A model generated the notes under the pieces. It saw nothing but the letters and a program-made list of their open reading frames with translations, made no database searches and was not told the origin of the DNA. A stretch of 64,000 nucleotides of DNA from Lucifuga dentata (lineage: Eukaryota; Chordata; Actinopteri; Ophidiiformes; Bythitidae). The stretch spans positions 564,014-628,013 of the forward strand of contig VXCM01000908.1 of NCBI GenBank assembly GCA_014773175.1, given 5' to 3'. This document shows positions 24,283-38,580 of the stretch, piece by piece; position 1 is the stretch's first letter; the number at the start of each line of letters is the position of its first letter. A program made the position numbers and the translations under genes.

Positions 24283-26877
24283 TAGTAACTGTAGTTGCAA
24301 CACTGAGTTTTTAAAGAGATCCTGTTTCATGATCGTCCTTCAGTCCATCTACAGTGGTGTGTTCAAAGTAAAGGCTTGAGGTTTGTCGCCCCCTTACGGT
24401 AGAATCTAGGATTGCTGTTGTAATACAAAGAATCGAGCTACAGTTTTACATGTAGATATGCAGGCATAGCTACATTTAAATAAGGGCCCCAGGTCCTTTA
24501 ATACACAGAGGCTCTGTTCTAGAAAGATTCATGATTTACAAAATAACCTATTTTGATACACCAAAGACTACCCTTTCTAATGTAACTTTACTGGGACCCT
24601 TATAGACGCGCTGAGCATCCAAACCAAATGATTCATGGTTGGAGCCTATTTAAGGGTTGATTTCCCTTAATTAATCTGAGGATTGTATTACCTTTAATGT
24701 GGGGAACTGAATGTACTAATTCAAAATGATTACAGCATAAATATGCACATCATTTCAATCTGGTCGAACATTTCGAAAACAATCTAGCAGAAAAATTCAC
24801 ACTACTCATTTTAGCTTTTCAAAATGTTTATTTCTTTTTCAAAAAGTGTTTTATTATTGCAAGATTAAAAGTTTGGATAAAGTGTGTTATTTTCAAGAAT
24901 ACAAAATAATCAGTGTAATACTACATGTAATGACTGTGGTGCATTTTAAACGAGTTAAAACTTGCTGTTTGATTCAACTTCTTCCTCACAACCAATCTTT
25001 CAGCACATATAAAAACCTAAACACGTCATAGATCAGATTTAGCAATATGGTTCAAAGTAATTATGGGAGTTTGATCACATTAAGAGCAATTTTGTGAACT
25101 ATGATTTAACAAGTTATGCCTCAGTGAATAAGACTTTTTGTGTACACTTATTAAATGTAATCTGTGTGGACAGATTGAGAGAATCACTGAATACTGCATC
25201 TAATTTCACCACAATTTCCATTCTGTTTGCTAGAGTTCAAATCCAAGGACAGTGTACCAGTACATAAAAGCATAGGCAAGAAAGAACGAATAAGGGCAAT
25301 GGGCCACTATGTTTGGATGTCATATAGTGTGTTACAATTGTCTGTTAACATAACAAGGCTTCCAGCACAGGACAGTTAAATCATACAATAATAAGGCATA
25401 GAAACATACTAATTCTTTGAAATCAACAGCAAAAGTGGGAAATGTGGACGTAAGCTGCAGCATAACCTGAATTTTATTAATCCTAAAATTGGTACCAATG
25501 TTACAATTCTGTATAACATACCTGCTCATAATACATTTGCACAATCTGACAAGTATTGTACACCATACAAAATATCATTCTCAGAAAGGCAACAGTCTGT
25601 TAAATCAGAAATGGTTTGTTAGGGGAGCCATTGTTGAAAGCTGTTCAGTAAGTACTATCATGCAGTGTAACCTGTGGTTTAAAAGGCACCTATTTCACTC
25701 CCATGTTCCTCCACAAACTTCGTTTTCTCCCACACTGAAGATAAACACATTAAAAGTGAGAGGATGTCTATTCTAATAACACCGTCATCAACGTCGTCAT
25801 CATCGAGATCCTCAGTTTACTCAACAAAATCAACACCGTACGTTCTTATCCTTCAACTATTTTTAATGTAATTTCATTCTATCTATAATACATCTTGTTT
25901 ATTGAAAGTGTAGTAGAAATGGAGATCACTGTTGTAGTGAATCCTGACACTTTCTGAAATTAACTGACTCATCATGTACTGAATGAGGCCCAAAATGCAG
26001 CACTCAGCAAGGTGAAATTACATGAGCAAGCTTAAGACGAACATAAAATTCAAAAGGCAATGAATGAATGAAAAGAAACAAAATATCTGGAAAATAAAGA
26101 ACACATGATTTAATAGCTTGTAGGTAACAGTTTAATTTTCAGCACCCTTTATGCCAGAAATCACACTCACAAAAACACTCATACTTGCATACACACAAAC
26201 AATCATGAAGAAAGAATGAATATGCATCCAGAAATGTGCATGTGAAGTCATGCATTGTGACTGCTTTTTATGCTGCCATGAATAATGATGACTGCTGGGT
26301 TTCTGACCTCTAATCATTATTTGTGACATGACTTTGCTGTTCTATCTGTACAGAAACACACCTACTGAACTTTGTCCTGCTCACATCTTTATAAATTGCT
26401 TTAGTAGATTTTGACTTTCCTTTTGTCAGGTGTATCTATCAGTATGGGAGATGCACAGGTTTATTATGTACAGAAGTTCCTCGTTCTGTTCTTGGTACCT
26501 CATTTGGATTATAGCTATCAATCATCTAAGACACTTCTTGAATCATTTTACATAATAAAAATGGTTTCCAAAAAATGGTCACATTTGAGAAGCTGCTTCC
26601 CATCACAACATCCCCGATGACAGCAGCAAGAGTCTCATCCCAGATTCAAACACCTTCGTTTCATTTTGATTAACCCAACCCCAAACTCTAACCCAAACCT
26701 TACATACAGTTACAGCATACAGAACCATGTACCGTGCAAAAGTTCCATTAACATCTCTATCAGTAGCCTCGCTTCCCTTCCCCCATCTCTGAATCTCTGA
26801 GCACAGACCGCTGGGTAAGACATCTGAGTGACAGCCTGTGACTCCGGTAGCTACTCTAAGTTCTTATCCATGTGTGT

Positions 26878-28608
26878 TTACTGGGTTTTGGGTTTGGCAC
26901 CACCAGGACTTGGGTCTGGAGGTGGGCCACCACCCTGGGCCAGTCTTTGCAGGCTATCGGAGAGAGAAAGAGGAGGGGCCATTATTTATGCAGGTCAACA
27001 AAACTTTTAGTCTAGCAGAGTCTGAGCCAGTCTGCCTGAGTGGAAAAACACCAGTGGCCCTGTATTGATGGCACTGTTGTGCCACAAGATGGCACCATAC
27101 TCACATGTCCTTGATGTTGTCATAGTGGTCGGTGATTTTTGCAATGATGCTGTCCACTTGTCCCTGTTACAAAAGGAGGAAGCCCAGTAGAAAGATAGCA
27201 GATAGGTAAATAAAGCAGAAACATAAAGAATTCATTTGTTCCTCAGAATTCATGTTGGAGTGATACTAGATCATAAACTCTGTTGGAAAGCTCATATAAA
27301 ATATATATAAACAAAGTTAGCAGAAAGTGTTGCAATCCTGCAAAGGACAAGATACATTTTGAAAGATAAAGACTCATACATTATACTGCTCACTGTTTTT
27401 ACCTTACTTGACCAATTGTGCAGAGGTGTGGGGTAACATATATAATATTTCAATATATCCAGTAAACATATTACAAAAAAAGCTATTAGAGTAGTATAAT
27501 GTGGGATATAATGAGCACACCAATTTTCTGTTTTCCAAAGCACAAACTTTGAAATTTATTGATTTAGTGGATGCACAAATAATGTTCAAAACAAACAACA
27601 AGTTAGTCCCTGCTAACATACAACTGTTCACAAGTAAGACAGAAAGTTACAAATTAAGAGGAAATTTGACATTTAAAAAGCAGTTTGCTCATGTCACTTT
27701 GAAGAACAGATGCATATCGGTTAGGTTTGTGGAATAGTTTAGATAATGAACTTACCTAAACTATTACATAACCATGAATCAATTTAAGAAAAAATATATA
27801 AAAAACACTGAAAAATATAGTAGTGTGGAACAGTAACTGTGTTCTAGGTTTTTTAGGATATGCTTTTTTGATTTTTAAATATAAATATATATAAATATAT
27901 GGTTGTTTGGAAACATATGTTCATACTTATTTATAGGTAAATCTTTGTTGATATTTGTATATAAGCTTTATGTTTATAAATATAATGAAACGAGGGAAAC
28001 AATAAGATGAGTTGCATAAAGTAGTGGGTAGGAGTTAAGTTATACTTCATCTTACTTGTTTTCAGGCAATTTTTAAAAAACTGTTTANTGGGTAGGAGTT
28101 AAGTTATACTTCATCTTACTTGTTTTCAGGCAATTTTTAAAAAACTGTTTACATTTTTTGTTACAAAATAAATAAATAAATAACTGGACACAGTTGAAAG
28201 GGTTTACCTGGCACTGCCTGTAGAAAAGTGGCAGAGAAAAGAGAGCGATCACAGCTGGGGAAGGCAAAGAGGGAAAGGTGGAGTGGTTGATACGTATCTG
28301 ATGGCACATTACAGGTCAAGGAGTTGCCTAATAGAAGTAAACTCCCAAACTCATAAATCAACCAAACATGTCAAGAATCCTGAGCGCATCTATTCAGAAA
28401 TAAATACAGCAGTTTTCAGTTGTTGGAAGTTCTTACCGATGATGAGCAGAGTAAGACCGTTGCACAGATCTCCCAAGTATGTCACAAGATACATCAGAAC
28501 CAGGAACTAAGACCAAGAAAAGAGAAAGAGCTGCAGATAGGCACCTTCACTCGCATCAACAATCCATACAGATGTCAAGAAAACCCTCTAGCGCCGCTTC
28601 ATTGGTTT

Positions 28609-28655
<47 letters not shown>

Positions 28656-31637
28656 GGGAAACAGTAATTTTGCTGCAATCTTGCTACATTAATAACAAAC
28701 TGGGAGTCTGTACTGCTGCACTCCTGAACATTTCAGATATCTGAACCAGGCTTCATAAAAGACGATCAGAAGGAGCTCCAAAGACATGATTGCTACCACT
28801 CTGGGATGTGATAACGACAAAGACTTGTTTACAATATAATATAAGCATTAAGATAATGTCAATGATCAATGTGCTCTGCTAGCAAATTGAAGTGTTCTCG
28901 TTGGCAGGATAAAAAGCACAGATGACAGATGTTGTTATTGCTTTGTTTTGAAAGGAACTTTCCAAAGGGACTGCCTTACTAAAATTATGTCATTATGCTG
29001 ACAGTTGCTGTCAATGATGCTGCCCAAATTTAGGAGCACAGTTTTGAGCTTTGAGCGGCTAGCATAATTAGGGCAACTGTTGGCTTGGACTGATGTCTGG
29101 GGTAATAAAAGAGGGGAGAAGTTCTAAACAGCTCAAACTTAGCATGGAGGAACAAACAAACAAGTAAGGATGTAAACACTGTCATAATTAAAATGTAGCT
29201 TAGGTCACCTTCAGGGAGTCAAAGAGGTTTCCAACAAAAAAGAGTCTCTTCATAGTGTCAATTGCAGACAGGAACAGAACGATGGATTTCTGCATGTAGT
29301 GATCAGCTTGCTCTCCACTGAGACCGATATCCAGATCCAGATATGTCCTGAGAGAGAATGGGACAATGAAAAGAAGGACAACATGTGAGACCCAGACAAT
29401 GAGAAAGGAGAATGTGAAAGAAAAGAGTATGGACGATCTGCAGCTGCATTTGTTTGTTTCCTTCTCTATTCCTTATCAATTGCATGTGGTTTTGCTTCTT
29501 CATTCTTCCCTATCCCACTAATCAAATAATGATGCTTAATGAGCGAGTGGTTACATGTTCTTGTCTTTAATTGGCTGCCAACATTCATGCTGAGGCATAA
29601 ACCATGCCTCAGCAATGATTTTCCAGGGATTGAAGTACACTGACATTTCAATTTGCTCCATCATCTCCAGACTTGAATAATTTATTTGGGCTATGCAGTC
29701 ATCAATATATAAACAGCAGCCATCACCAACCATTGGCTTTTCCCTTTCCTTCAAAAACCAAAAGCAACCTACTTGAAGGGGTGTACTCCATCACCCCAGT
29801 TGAGGACGTAGAGGAGTTGGTAGTAGATGCGGACTGAGATGGTGAAGCACATGACAGCCAGGGAGAGTGTGGAGACCACAGTGATGATGCTGAGCTGGAA
29901 CAGGGACAGCAGGCCCACCACCAGCCCAGTCAGCACCATGCCCGTTCTCTCCATGTCCTTCCAAAAGATCAGGTCCATCACTGCAAGAGAGAGAGAGAGA
30001 GAGAGAGGAAGATGAGGGGAAGGGAAGAAGGTAGGAACAATAAGGTCGTAAAAGGAGAGAGTGAGAGAGAAAAGTTAAGACAGAGGGAGGTGAAGAGAGA
30101 GAAATGATGTAGGCCTGAGTGGCCATTTATCTGGGATGTGTAAGAAGCACGGGGGTGGGGTGGAGTTGGGGGTGGGTATGGATGTCTGCTCCACATAAAG
30201 CTCAGAGACATCTTCACAGAAATTCAATCAATTGTTAATCTGTGCAAAATCAACACTATATCACCAAAATAAAAAAGTTTAGCTGATACACCAAGTTATT
30301 GCATCCTTCCTGTCTTTGCTTCAGTGGTTTTAATAGAAAAAGAAAAGGTCTTTAAGTTAGGGGAAGAATGGTGGATGATAGTTCACCAATGGATCATGAA
30401 GGTGCTCGGGAGGACACGATGCCCAGATCGATTTCCAGCCACAAGCATGAGAAGTCACACAGGAGCTACAAGGACACGTCAGGCTCCAGCTCAAGCTAAA
30501 TTTAGCCCTCAGATGAAGGAAGGAAGCAGAAGAGAGGGAGGAGGGATGCCGAATGTAAATGCAGCCTCTCACAGCACCTGCTGACACACTTCACGCTGCC
30601 GGCTGCCCCTTTTCCACACCCTGCTGCTTTTCCTCTGTCACCCAGCAACAGCTGCTGTGGAGATCGATGCATCTAAGAGCCATGCTGTAAGAATGGACAA
30701 GTTCAATATATGGGAGGTTTATGTCTTTACACAACAAAAGAGCATGCAAAGCATCGACTAAACTGACCAATACAGCTCCTAAAATTGAGCAAATGGGCAA
30801 TTCTGCAGTCAACAGCTCTAAGGTAATTAAGATGTTGGAGTGATTTCTCCTGCTGGAATAAATGAGTAGCGTCAGGCCGTTTCTTCCTGCTGTTCAGTGA
30901 ACGGCTCAGTCTGAGAAGAAAGGAAGCCTCTTTCAGCACGAACAGCAGGTGGGATGTTAATACTCATCACTGCACACAACTAATACCCATAATGCACCTG
31001 GAATGCACCCATCCAGCTGTGTTTGTTTTTGTTACTGGCCAGGCTGTCAGGATATCTCAGCATGTGGAACCACTGCAGGCCACGAATTCAATAAAATTAA
31101 AGAACCAGTGTTATAATGCTGTGAGGACTGGACATCCATGCTAAGCAAACCATGAAAGATGCTGCTGTACTGCAGGTGAAGACTCAGGTTCAAAGTATCC
31201 ACACCCTGCATTTATCCTCCAATTTCTTATGACTGTCTATGTTAATTCTCAGCCGGTCAAATAAAGGAAAAAATGCTGAATATAACTAAATGGGGAAAAA
31301 AAACGATCCTTTGTGTCTCACATGCATCATATTCTTACACAATCCAAACAATGCTGCAGCAAGCTGTGGACATGTATGTTAAAAAGTTAATATTTAGCTC
31401 AAGTGCTGGAGATTCCAATAAGTCATTAATCTTAAATTTAAATCTTCTTTGGAGTAATCTAATTTCTTCGTTACAGTTTTTTTTTTTTTATTTGTGAGAA
31501 GTATTTATTATATTTTAATACTTTAAACTTTGTGTATTTTGTTAAAAATGAAGTTGTGATGCAAGATATTTTTTTCCTGTTAAAAGAGATGTTAGGAAAA
31601 TGGAGATGTTAGTTATGGGTTGGATGGTCATCTGAAC

Positions 31638-31673
<36 letters not shown>

Positions 31674-34600
31674 AATCTCATTTGGTATGAATTTATCATC
31701 CTCAGAGGATAATAATTAATGTTTTTGGTGACCATCAGGTCAATTTTTTCCCCTTGACCAACATAATAAGGTATCTCAAAAAACGTCTGGGGTCCTCAGA
31801 AGATGAATCCTAATGTTTTTGGCAATCACCTGACCTTTTCTCTTGCCCCACCATCGCAATGCATGTTTCACTTGTAAATACATATCAAAAACAAACTCAA
31901 AAAATAAACAGATGAATTTCCATGGATTTTAGTGTGGATATTCATGATCCCCAGAAGATGAACCAAAATGTTTCCTCTAAAACCACAATCATTCTTAATT
32001 TTCCAGTAGTCCAAAAATCAAAACAGTCCGCAAACAACAGCGAGCTGGATTTTCATAAACAATACTGAGCGCATGAATGCTTGACAGAAGATGAACTCTT
32101 TATATTTTAGATTCACCATGTGCTTTCCTTTACTGCCCCCCACCCCCCGGCAAAATGTCCAATTTACACACNGAACTCTTTATATTTTAGATTCACCATG
32201 TGCTTTCCTTTACTGCCCCCACCCCCCGGCAAAATGTCCAATTTACACACACTGTCCAATGGACATTAAATTTGCTAACATATTCATGCTGGCAGGAAAA
32301 CTTGACTTTGATTCACATCGAGCACCACCTACATTTTTAGCCCTCTATAAAGGTAAAACACCAAGAATATCAAAGGTCAGGAAATTGTCTAACTGTAGTC
32401 AGGTTTCTGTCATTTTTTTAAAAATGCAGAACTAGACAATTACATGTATATACTCCTCAAACTGGATAGGTTTTACTATCTTTAATGTACCTGAATTATG
32501 CAAAATGTGCAGCTGTATTATTAGGCAAATATAAATATCAATTCAGGACAGTTTTGGCAGCTAATCAAAAATTAAATGACTCAAATCACAATCAGGACAT
32601 TCCTAATAAAAAAGCAACTTTAAGTCAGTCAGACATACTATACAATAATAATAAATTAAAAAAAAAAAAAAACAATTTGAGTACAAAATTAAGAGATGAG
32701 ACCATTTTACAGTCATAAATCAATAAAATCTCAACCACATCAACTATCTTTGATTGCATGACTGCCACCCAATACACTCTATATGCAATTCAAAGACAAA
32801 TAATTATACCTCATTAATGAGGAATAAGGGAGTGATAATAAGAATCAACTTACCATCCTGCTAGTCAGTTACTAAAAATAACGTGAAACAGACAACTCAT
32901 TGTTTTCTGTCCATTCAACCCGACGTCATCATCATATTTTAACATAAGCATCCATTTCATTGAGACAGCATGGTCCAGCTGAGTCAGATTTGTGCAGTAA
33001 CTCAGTCCTACGCTGTGAAATGTGTCTCATCATGCCAACTCTTCAGTCTAAATAAACCAACTGGTTAAGTCATTTCACGCTACTACAGCAATTTTCTAAC
33101 AGCGTGCCAAAACAGGACGTGATACTCATTTGAATGTTGATGCTAATTAAGCCGAGGCGACTGATACTCAAAATCAAGCACCAAATATTCAGCTACATCT
33201 AAACAACTTGTCAGTTAAGAGCCAAACACATCTCCAGGGAAGTATGCAAGTTGTGAGATGATCAAAGAGAAACAACAAATAAAATCCCTGACAGCCAGAC
33301 CAGCCCACTACACCAAACCCCCAGTCCTGTACAGCCCACTGTTTCAAACTAAAAGTTTTTACAGACATTCAGACTTTGATTTTGACAGGAATCAAATACT
33401 TGAGCATCAATGAGCATCAACTATGTATCTCCTTTTTTCTTTAAGCTCCAGGTCTCACCTTTGCTGGACATTTTGGTTGTTGCTCCAGTGTTTCCCCTCA
33501 CGCCCTCTCACACTCTCTCTGTCCTGCTGTGCCACCTCACCCCTCCGAGCTGTTTTTGGCTGCCCCCTGCTCGCTCAGCAGTCCAAAGGCCTGTGAGCCC
33601 AAAATAATCTAGTCTGCAGCACCGCCCACACCCCCTTAAAGACTCCCAGAGGTTCACACATAAAAAGATAACTCAATAATCACACAATGCTTTCAAAATA
33701 ACCAGATTGTTTTCCTTAAAGCAAACATCCACTTTGAAATAGAATGAATAAATAGATATATAACCAAAATTTATATTCTGTTATGTTGCCAAGACGTTGC
33801 TTTCTGTACTAGCGCTGTGCTGACAAAAAAATTGATGTCTGAGGAAAATTAATGTATTTACGAGGGTGATTTATGAGAGATATACTTTTTCCAGCAGCAC
33901 TAAGAGTTAGTGCTGCTGGAAAAATAGCGCTTACCCGGCTGTAAAGATCAAAACTAGAGGTCGTTCTCACTGTCAGTGCAGCAATTCTCCTCTTTATGTC
34001 CACATTTGAGACTTATGTTCACACACATTAGAACAGTCCATTTACTTAAAAATGAAGACATTGCTATGCTGTAAACTACAGTTAGACTACAGTTACACAA
34101 AAATAAATGTGGTGCTATTAACTGATCAACTTCAGTAGATGTGTGTGCTATTGTTTCAGGACACCCTAAACTCTGTCATCAGCCTGACCACACATTCATC
34201 ACAGTCTGAGGATTTAGTGTGTATCCAACCCCACTCCACTAAAATAAGACCAGGCTCTACTCAGTGACATTCCACTTAAAGTGCCACCATCATTATCAAG
34301 CTGGAAGACCACGTTTTCTCTCTCTCCCTTACTCCTTCTCACTCGCTCTTAAAGTGCCCAACTAACTCCCCCAAACCCACATATAAAGACACCACACACA
34401 CACACACACACACACACTTCTCCCTTTCTTTCTGNTAACTCCCCCAAACCCACATATAAAGACACCACACACACACACACACACACACACACTTCTCCCT
34501 TTCTTTCTGTGCCAAACACTGCTATACTTTGACAACAACAGTGACGGTGTGTCCAAAATGTCAGCCGCTGCCAGAAATGCTTTCCCATCAATTAGCCTAT

Positions 34601-37600
34601 CCTTCCAGGATTCCCATGAGTGTGTTACTATGGAAACACATTTGAACACTCAGGACTTCCAGGGGGGGTCATATCTACTGCATATGGGTGCCAAGCCTGC
34701 TCTTGAAAGTCCTTTGTGAAGGCGAAATCTGATATTTTCTTTATTTAAAGTATTGATTGGGACTGGGGGGTNTGGGGGTGGGGGGTGCTGACTGCAATCT
34801 TATTCAACAACAAGATGGAGAAATAAGAGGGAAATAGAAGGAGAGAGAGGTCACAAAAATTTGAAAATTTATAGATACAAATTGATAAGGCCTCAGATAA
34901 AGCAGTGCTATCATATCATTTACAGCGTAACTGTACCTGCTATGTGTGTGAACGCTGTCAGCTCCTCTGACAGGTTGAGTGCTGAAAACCAGTGTTCGTT
35001 GACCAGCTGGTCCTGAGAGTTTTGACCAATGGCAGCAGGCGATGCAGATGTGGGATCTCCTTTCAGCCCGCCTTGAGGTCGCACAGATGTGAGCAGCTTG
35101 ACTGAAATGGTTTCCCTGGTGACGGGAGACTCTGGCTCAGGGGGTGATGAGGCTGCTGCTGCCAGGGAACAGAACATGATGTCACTATCTTGATGACATG
35201 TTGCACATCAGTGTGAGGTAAAGTCTTTATTTCTTAGTTTTTCCTTTCTGTAACTTTTAAGTCAAGTCAAGTTTGATTGACTCGTAACTTTTAAGAGACT
35301 CTTTAGGAAAATATTCTAATTTTTTAATAAGAGCATGATGGATCATAGCTGATCTGATAATAACTTGCAATCTATCATTACCATTAATCAATACTGTATT
35401 GTCATGAAATAATTTAGAGAAAAATCTTGAATCATTAAGAGAAATAAAGGGTCTGATGATTGATAATAGATAAGTTATTGTTTTGGGCTTTCTACTAAAA
35501 GTACCTACTTTGTAGTAAAATAATCTAAAATTGTCATATGATAAATCTGATAATGAATAGGTTGTACCTCTTTGATTACTCATATGGCAGAAAATACTTT
35601 AAAATTGGGGCCGACAGCATTTCAGCAGCATATCATTTCACATCTAAATGATCTAGTATGGACCAAACAGACTTTGTTATACAAATTGTGTTATGAGTGT
35701 TATGAGTACAGCTGAGTCCTGATGTAGCCCAGGCCAGGGATGTCCAGACAGAAAACAAGAGATGAATTCTGATTTCATCCTTATACATATCAGCATCTAT
35801 TATTCCACAGATGAGTGTTATGGTCTCTTTTGCTGCCATGGACACTGGCCCAGCTGTTCATAAAAATTGAGGCTCAGATGATGTGACATCTAAGTGTTTC
35901 CTCAATTTACACATATTAGATCAGAAAACCATCTTACCCATAATTTTCCAGGTTCTCTACACATAATGCAGACCTCCTGGATTTTGGTCATTACTCAACT
36001 GTCATCATAATTTGTTATGTATCTGCCTCTATATCACAGCACAGCAATTTCATCTCTAAGTCCAGGGTGTCATAAGTCAGATGACATAATTGCTTCTTGA
36101 CGTGGATTAATCTCCTGATTGACACATATGATTGAAGAAGTGAAGAAGGCAGCAGGACGAAGGGATAAATTGGGAGGAATTAACAGTGTCAGGGAGGAAA
36201 ACCGTAAAGCCAGACAACACATCAAGGACTAAGGTTCTGCTCAAATCTGGAAAACATTCACCTGAGGATGAATTGATGATGAGGTGCCTCTGCCTCTCAA
36301 AACTCATAATTATGAACAGTTAAACTGTGTATTATAGGTGATTCAGTGTTTGAATGGGCCACTGTCAACTCACAACTATAAAAAAAAAGAAAGAAAAATT
36401 GATTTTGTGCAAAGTTAGGAGGAACCAAACTGTTTCCAGCACATCTACCATGTTTTACCAGTTTGAAAATTGAACTGGAAGTAAAGACCAGTGGTAGCTA
36501 AGAGAATGGTGGATCCATTCAAATATCATACTAGCAAAAATATCTGACATTGTAATCTTTGTGGGAGGAAGGGAGGATGTCTTCCAACCCCAGCTTAAGC
36601 TCCATTACACACGTCTCACCCTGCAGAATGTGTGAGGGACTGTTCTGGGAAGACAGGGACATAGAAGGAGTCTGAGAAGTCTCTGGCCAATTGCTATGAG
36701 CTTCCTCTCTTTGGATCCCTGCATCTCTTTCCTGAGCCTCTGGGTCCAGGTTTTGGAGAGAAGGTTGGATTGTAACTGTCTCAGTCTGTCTGTGCTGCTC
36801 CTGCCTCCCCACCACATTCACTGTCCTCGCCTCCACCCTCCCATGCTCACTCCTTTCTGAGGCTTCCTCCTCTTCCTCTTGACTAAGGAAGGCGTGGGGA
36901 TCCCAGTCTACATCGGGGGAGTCCAACAGTGTTTCCAACGTGTCCGTCCGAATCAAAGGAGTGCGGCTTCCCCGGGAGCCGGCCCTGCGGCGGTCACGGA
37001 GGTGTCGAGAGGCTCCCACAGCCTCAGCCTCTGCAATGGCTATGTAGGAAAAAGTCAGTTCAAAGGAGTTCTGACGTGGTGTGCCCCAGATGGACGGTGA
37101 TGAAGCCAGTCCCTCATCATCGTCCTGATCTGCATCTTCCTCATCCTCAGACCACTCCTTGGCTGTTTGCAGCTCACACATCTCAGACTCTTCATTTCCT
37201 CCTGGATGGAGACAAAAACAAAAGAAAAAGGTTATGTTTTCCCCAATTCTCTGTCTCTCTCACTCACACACACATACACTGAGGAAAGTACTGTACACAG
37301 AGACCAAGTTTAGATAGACCAAATATCCTCTGACAGTGTTGCTACCAGTTTGGTGTGATGTTGGAGTGACATGTTGCTAAAGTGTGTGTGCTTTTGATTA
37401 ATAGGTGTGTGAGCTGAGAGCACCCAGATGTGTCTTCTGATGTCTGAGGAAAAAAACTGCAAGATCTAAAGATGAATCCCTCTTCGATGAGCACATAAAG
37501 ACTCTGTTTTAAACAGAGATCAAAATTACAAATGATCAAAATGCTAACTTGTGGATCTTCGGTACTGGAATTTAGAACAGTCACACTTTGGAGATATTTT

Positions 37601-38545
37601 TATGTATCTATCTTGATGCCACATTCAAAAGAGGGATGCCCAAATCCTTTGTTTCTATCATAATTGTGTGACAAGTTGACAACATTTCTAAATGAAAGGG
37701 CAGAATGCAATGCTTAATTTTGCGTACCATCGGTGCACGGAGGCGTTGAGTCTGGTGTGGACGCCACAGAGCCATACTCCTCTGAAAGACAACAAAGTCA
37801 AAATTTTAACATGTGATGACAAAAGCATGCTAGAGACTGGAACATAAATGTAATATTGCTGGTTTTACTTTCTATTGTTTGCATCATATAGTCAACAGAT
37901 CATTCAGTACTTTTATCCTGCCTACCAGAACATACAACACAGGTGATTTACATCCCATAATAAGCAGATTGTGTAAATCAATTTCTTCCATATAGGAACA
38001 TGATAATTTGAGCTTCATACTGTGGTTCAGTAAATAAAGGCTCAGTTGTTTGCAGTTCTGTCCTGCCAGCAGCAAAGGCCTTCACAACATGATGTAGCCA
38101 GCCTGACAGAGCTAATAAATCAACAATCAGCATGTTCTTTCCTACACATATATAAGCACATACAAATAATAATAAGCCATTTTTAACGTAGACAACACTG
38201 GATGGATATTGTGACAAAAAGATATGAGGAAACACGGAACTATGAAAGCACAACATGGTGTTTTAGTTTACTCAGAAAAATGAGATGTGTCTGCAAACAC
38301 ACATACGCAAACCCTGCATATGCAACAACACCAACATCTGGACATCGCTGAGAGAAAACGGCTCTGCGTCTATACTGCATCCATCCATTCAGCCATGTGT
38401 TTATAAAGGTAGGAGCAGGAGGGAGGACTGAGAGTGAGAAGGAAGTGGGGGTCGGCTAACAGATACGATGCTCACAGCAGCTAGCAAGAAAAGATGCTGA
38501 GCTGGAATTATAGATGACGATAGTACAGACAGATAAACAAATGCA

Positions 38546-38580
<35 letters not shown>

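Larger units (their letters stand above)
22790..26877. other. intergenic region between rhou and rtn2
   Basis: The first 300 bp hold the rhou 5' flank, including a duplicated segment around the N at 23004. Next come an LINE-tail-like repeat ending in a GGAT array and a TTAA-bounded inverted-repeat element at 23636-24282. The 24.8-26.9 kb part is AT-rich, without recognised exons; it may include the 3' UTR of rtn2, with a minus-strand AATAAA at 24827-24832. Confidence 0.55.

Noticed and set aside
32485..32718. Plus-strand frame MYLNYAKCAAVLLGKYK...
   Set aside because: AT-rich intronic sequence ending in a poly(A) run; probably repeat-derived, no family recognised.
35257..35583. 108-residue open frame on the minus strand within rtn2 intron 4
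   Set aside because: Not low-complexity, but unrecognised and without a supporting splice structure; it may be a decayed transposon piece. Not called as a gene.
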